Shown here in pieces: positions 59,905-64,000 of a stretch of 64,000 nucleotides of DNA (its first letter is position 1; the number at the start of each line of letters is the position of its first letter). Under the pieces are notes generated by a model that worked only from the letters and a program-made list of their open reading frames with translations, did not search any database and was not told the DNA's origin. The translations under genes and the position numbers were made by a program. Source of the stretch: Cylindrobasidium torrendii FP15055 ss-10 (taxonomy: Eukaryota; Basidiomycota; Agaricomycetes; Agaricales; Physalacriaceae). Location: assembly GCA_000934385.1 (NCBI GenBank), contig KN880488.1, forward strand, positions 1-64,000, written 5' to 3'.

Positions 59905-61533
59905 TCATCGTCTTTGCTGCTTGCGCGTGATAGATTCCTTCGGAACACTAGCGTTCACAGAAAACACCGGCGTCGACCCCGTCATGTCTGGTGCGTCCAC
60001 CACGTCCGACTTGCGCTTCTGTCCCCGCGTCCGGCCTTCTGTGGCTGGGGCTGCATGATCTTGCAGCATCGGACTTAGAGGAATATTGATGTATTGCGCA
60101 AGGTCATCCGGTAATGGTGCATTCGATGGACTGGCTGGTATTGAAGCCGCTGCCTGACCCGCCAGTATGCTCGACAAGGTACTGATGTCCGCTTCTGTAG
60201 TCTGGGCGCTCTTCTCAATCTCCGATATTTGTGCTTGTAAGGCGCTAGACTCTTGTGGATCTGGTAGCGGAGGAACGGTGTTGTACGCTTGAAGGCTACC
60301 GAACAGGCTGGTGAATTCAGGATCGTTGAGAGTATCGTTGAGGGGTAGGAGGCTGCTCCAGTCGAAGTCGGGCGGCTGAACAAAGGGCATGGCTCCAGGT
60401 GATTGTGGTCCGTCGCTCAGTCTCATGAGTTGGTTGTATGACATTCCCCCTGGAAGTTCAGAGGTAGGGGAAGGTGCGGCCGTCGATGGATTTGGTGGTG
60501 CGGTACTGGGAGGAGTCTCGACAATCGGCTCATCTAAATGGTCATTGAACAGGAGATAAGGGTAATGTAAGAGTGGACGCACTATTTGAACCACTTTCGT
60601 CGTCGTCGTCGACCACCTCCATGATGCTGGCATTTCCGCTTGGCTGGTGATGATGATGCTCATTGACATGTTGCGGGTGATGGGAACCATGAGCATCAGT
60701 ACGCTCTGAGCCCTCAATCATCAGACGTTGTTGCTGCACGGGTACGGGGGACCGGGTGCTCGGCTTCTTGTCCTTGCCCATCTGGGAGAGTAGGTTGCCG
60801 AGAAATTGTACGATGAGGTTTATCGTGGTTTGTTGTTGTTGATAGCGCTGTAAAGAGCGGTTCGCCTCGGCCCAGAGAGCCTGGTCGGAACCTCTCAAGT
60901 CTGATAGCTCCTGGCTAATCCGCGACTGGTTGCGGCGTATATCCGCGAGAATGGTGTTCACATCTAGTGACTGGCGGTTCGTCACAGTTGAAGGAGCCAT
61001 GTTGACTTCTAGGTCCTCTGTCGATCCGGCTTCGACAAGCAGCTGGTCCTTCTTGACCTTTTTGGCCTCGTGGATTAGCGCAAGCTGGGCTTCGCCGCCG
61101 CGGCAGAAGTTTGGGTGATGGTACTGAGCGACTTCGGCTTCAGCGTCCCGCTTGAGGACGCCTTGTTGAAGATGGGTGACCTTGCGAAAGCCGTACTTGT
61201 TTAACTGGCGCACAAATGCTGACATTCTATTCGTCTTGAACCAGTATGGGAGGATGTCGCTCTCGAGTTTGGACTGATTGTGAACTACTTCAGGTTAGAT
61301 GGTCAAAGCGAGTGATAGCTGATAGCGTACTGTAGAATGAGTTGCCCTCCTCTGACCACTCGATGATGGGGTCCGTCTTTTCATCGTTCACAATTCTAGC
61401 ACGAAGTTAAATCGTCTTAATTGAGTGATGGATACAGAGCTCCGCACTGGTACAGTTTCTGCGGAAATGGAGGGATTTTGTTGACGTTTGTTTGGAATGT
61501 GCCCGTCAAGGCGACTTGATTTTGCGCGGTCAT
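59905..61533 (-). CDS. HSF-type transcription factor
   Basis: Exons 61533-61448, 61395-61331, 61287-60583 and 60533-59905 give 494 residues. The heat-shock-factor DNA-binding domain spans about 19-115: PPFPQKLYQIVND, the recognition-helix segment MSAFVRQLNKYGFRKV and YHHPNFCRGGEAQLALI. A coiled-coil trimerisation region follows at about 145-215 (LADIRRNQSRISQELSDL and RYQQQQTTINLIVQFLGNLL). The C-terminal half is acidic, Pro/Ser-rich and likely a transactivation region, ending in a basic KQQRR tail. The order of domains fits Hsf1 and also the related Skn7/Sfl1 groups; the clear coiled coil favours an Hsf1-like factor. The short exon 2 and exon 3 boundaries were chosen to keep the domain intact. 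Confidence 0.85.
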
Positions 61534-62047
61534 GGCGCTGTCGTGGTCGAAAGTGAAGAGTATAGCTTCCGCTACGTCACGGGTGACAGTCGATCGACGA
61601 TCTAATCACAGTGGCTGAGTGGCACTTGGACCTTGGTGGAAGGGCGAACGCCTTCATTCGCCTGCTGTGAGTTTCACCTTATGGAAAGTGGCCCACGAGT
61701 GTCGTATCATCTTTCCTCATACTACTATCGAGGCGCCGCCTCAGACAGCATCAAAAGCATGGTAAAGTTTGGACACGGTTCCAGCGAGCCATGAATTTGC
61801 GAGTGGCACTCATTCCATGACAGTACGGAAATAAGGATACACTGACATTCACTCCGAGTTTCTGTAAAAGGATGTTACCAGTAGCACATGTTGATAATTT
61901 CCGCAAGGTTCCAGTTGCCATTGCTTGTGCCGCGCTACGACAGGCCCGCTCACCCAAATACCACATAGCTATATTCTATGTCAAGCACACATCGAACTCG
62001 AAAATTACACATTATCCCGAAACCGTCCGTAGCCATCCCATTCCTGG
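61534..62047. other. Intergenic, about 510 bp
   Basis: Promoter of the HSF gene and terminator of the zinc transporter gene. No open frame or RNA gene is supported. Confidence 0.45.
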
Positions 62048-64000
62048 TCAATATACACTGACTGTAGTCCTAAACGGTACACCCTCCTCTGCCTGTATGG
62101 TTAACTCGTCCAGCCCTTTTATCCTCGCTCTCAACAAGCTGTCTACTTTCTCCACCACTCTTTCCAGACTCGCGTATCCTACGCGGGTCGTCGAGTGTGG
62201 CCCGCCTTCATCAACCGCAGATCCCGACGGCGCGAGCTGCACGCGTATCGACCCCACCAGGGTGGACGCATCCTTGGGCCAGAAGCGCGCCTGCGAGTAC
62301 CCCGCAAGCCCCTCGATCGATTCAAGCTCTTGAAGCGCACCCTCTACAGCCTTATCTCGCCCATCCAAGTCAAGACACAATACCTTGCCCGTGTCTACCA
62401 CTAGCGGCACCACACTTGCCGCAATAAGAATCGCAATGAAAAGACTTGCGATGGGGTCAAACCCTGTCCAGCCGTAGAATTGGATGAGTAGCGTTGATAC
62501 GATGACACCAACGCTGCCCAATGTATCCGCCATCACATGCAAAAAGACGCCTCGCATATTGTCGGAATGTCCTTCATGGGCATGGTGGTCGTGCGCTGGA
62601 GGCGAATGGGTGCCGAGATGGGCATCGTGTGTGAAGCTGTATGTCGGTGTGATCGGCGACGGTGTAATCTCGTCGTCCGCGGCTGTCCGCAAGCGCTGGC
62701 CTACCGCAGACAGCACCCCATTATTGATCTTGAGGCTTGCGGGCCGCTTCTTGGGGTTCACCCGTGGCGGAGAAGTCAAGTCGATGATACTCTCGCTATG
62801 CGAGTGCGTGCTATGCGAATGGGCGTGTCCGTTGGCTGCACTATGTGAGTGTGAGTGTGAATGCTCTGCAGGCCCGGCTGTCGACTGGGATCTCGAATGG
62901 CGAGGAGGTTGTGGGATGAATGTGAACGCAGGGGCGAGGTCTTCCACAGGTGAATGATCTCCGTCAGAATGCTCGTGGTCACAATCATGATGGTGCGAGT
63001 GAGAATGCGAATCTGAGTGGGAATGTGCATGACCGTTGGCCTCGGGCGCTGGCGAGTGGGAGTGATGTTCTTCGGAATGGTCATGGTCGGGACTGTGACT
63101 TTCAACATGTTGCCCATGCGAATGGCTGTGACTATGATGTTCTGACGTCGGCGAATGCGAATGACCTTCATGCTCATGATGCTCGTGATGGTCGTCGTGA
63201 TGATGCTCATGCTCATGTTCACGAGAGTGAGAGTGTGAGTGGCCATGATCAGCTACATGAGAATGACCCGTTGGCTCCGTAGCGTGAGAGTGAGAGTGAC
63301 CATGGGAATGAGAATGTCCGCCCTAGTTGACTACGTTAGCGGGCATTATAGCATAGTGCTGTCACATACATGATGATGATGTCCGCCCATCGCGAACATA
63401 CCAAAAAGATTCACTGCAAGTCCCAAAGAGCTAACCAGCAACAACTGGCTGGTATTCATCTCCGGTGGCTCCAATCTAGGAGGATGTTAGGGAAATCCAC
63501 AGACAAGACGACACAACGTACATTCGTTGAATGGCCTCGAAGACAATGAAAATTGATATCAAAATCAAGAAAATGCCGTTCGCGAAGCCGGAGAGGGTTT
63601 CTATTCGACCGTACCTAGACAATGTTAGGTTGAAGCCATGCTCAAGGGATTAGCATACCCATAAGTGAATCTCTCATTGGGTTCCCAGCCTGCCATAACA
63701 GAGGCAAACAGTCCAACGCCGATAGCCATACAGTCGAAGGCCATGTGTATCGCTGTAGTATGTGAGCATTGAATAACTTCATACTGACGCAAGCATACCA
63801 TCTGAGATTAAACCCAAGCTGTTTGTCCATACACCATACAACATTTGGACGAGCATGTACGCCATATTCAGCATCAAGAAATAGAATATTTTGCGCGACT
63901 CTGGGTTTGATAGGATATTCTTGAGATATAAACGCATGAGGCGCGACATTGGGGTACGCGGTGCAACAGACATGGCAGGTGTCTTGCTGGGATAGATGCC
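62048..64000 (-). CDS. MSC2: Cation diffusion facilitator zinc transporter (Msc2/ZnT5-like), 5' partial
   Basis: CDF transporter moving Zn2+ into the secretory pathway. Exons in the window are 64000-63799 (open at the edge), 63752-63659, 63614-63522, 63475-63370 and 63322-62048, ending in TAG. Six membrane helices are present. The transport sites read DAIHMAFDCMAI in helix 2 and HVMADTLGSVGV in helix 5. Between helices 4 and 5 lies a loop of about 200 residues packed with His/Ser/Asp/Glu (motif HSHSHS), much longer than in most ZnT proteins. A C-terminal cytosolic domain follows. The frame is open through the window edge, and Msc2 proteins have a long additional membrane region there, so the start is not seen. 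An ATG at 63973 could also begin a shorter protein. Confidence 0.88.

Noticed and set aside
63000..63320. Possible tandem repeat array or CRISPR-like pattern on the plus strand
   Set aside because: It is the complement of the His/Ser-rich coding loop of the zinc transporter; repeat units are codon-level and irregular.

Overview
The window is nuclear DNA from a filamentous basidiomycete, most likely an Agaricomycete. The evidence is dense, intron-rich genes on both strands with introns mostly 42-60 nt, donors of the type GTGCGT/GTATGT and CTNAC-like branch sites. The proteins are clearly fungal (Aur1, Tan1, Leo1, Mms22/Mus7, Msc2-type zinc transporter), together with a DUF6699-type protein and an expanded 8-cysteine membrane family typical of Agaricomycetes. 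There is no sign of plasmid, phage, CRISPR or bacterial DNA, and I found no rRNA or convincing tRNA gene. I rebuilt gene models by hand from splice sites and reading frame. Every model called complete adds up to a whole number of codons, but none has been checked against RNA or homologue databases.

Layout. 1-3.2 kb: intergenic DNA with an imperfect repeat, then an uncharacterised multi-exon gene (+). 3.4-5.5 kb: divergent DPM1 (-) and TAN1 (+) sharing a 105-bp promoter. 5.7-17.5 kb: SMC4 (condensin) and CHC1 (clathrin heavy chain), both -. 19.1-21.3 kb: ataxin-10 homologue (-). 21.9-25.3 kb: a two-SH3 protein (+) convergent with LEO1 (-). 26.2-27.9 kb: an unknown protein (+). 28.5-33.3 kb: an ArsB/NhaD-like transporter (-) divergent from a CorA-like Mg2+ transporter (+). 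33.5-36.4 kb: VMA12 (-) and an Fcy2-like purine-cytosine permease (-).

37.0-46.3 kb: four paralogues (called A, B, C and D here) of an uncharacterised type II membrane protein family, with the core regulators CDK1 (-) and RHO3 (-) lying between B and C. 46.7-51.8 kb: a DUF6699-like gene (-), an old yellow enzyme (+) and a small four-helix membrane protein (+). 51.9-61.5 kb: MMS22/Mus7-like DNA-repair scaffold, AUR1 (IPC synthase) and an HSF-type transcription factor, all -. 62.0-64.0 kb: a zinc transporter (-) whose 5' end lies beyond the window.

Most genes are housekeeping (chromosome structure, vesicle traffic, glycosylation, tRNA modification, transcription, ion transport) and are not functionally grouped. 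The accessory element is the A-D family. Its extracytoplasmic head has eight invariant cysteines and is split by three phase-0 introns at conserved places. Its coiled-coil stalk varies in length, and three members share a conserved 5'-flanking sequence block. It is the best candidate for an undescribed system in this window.
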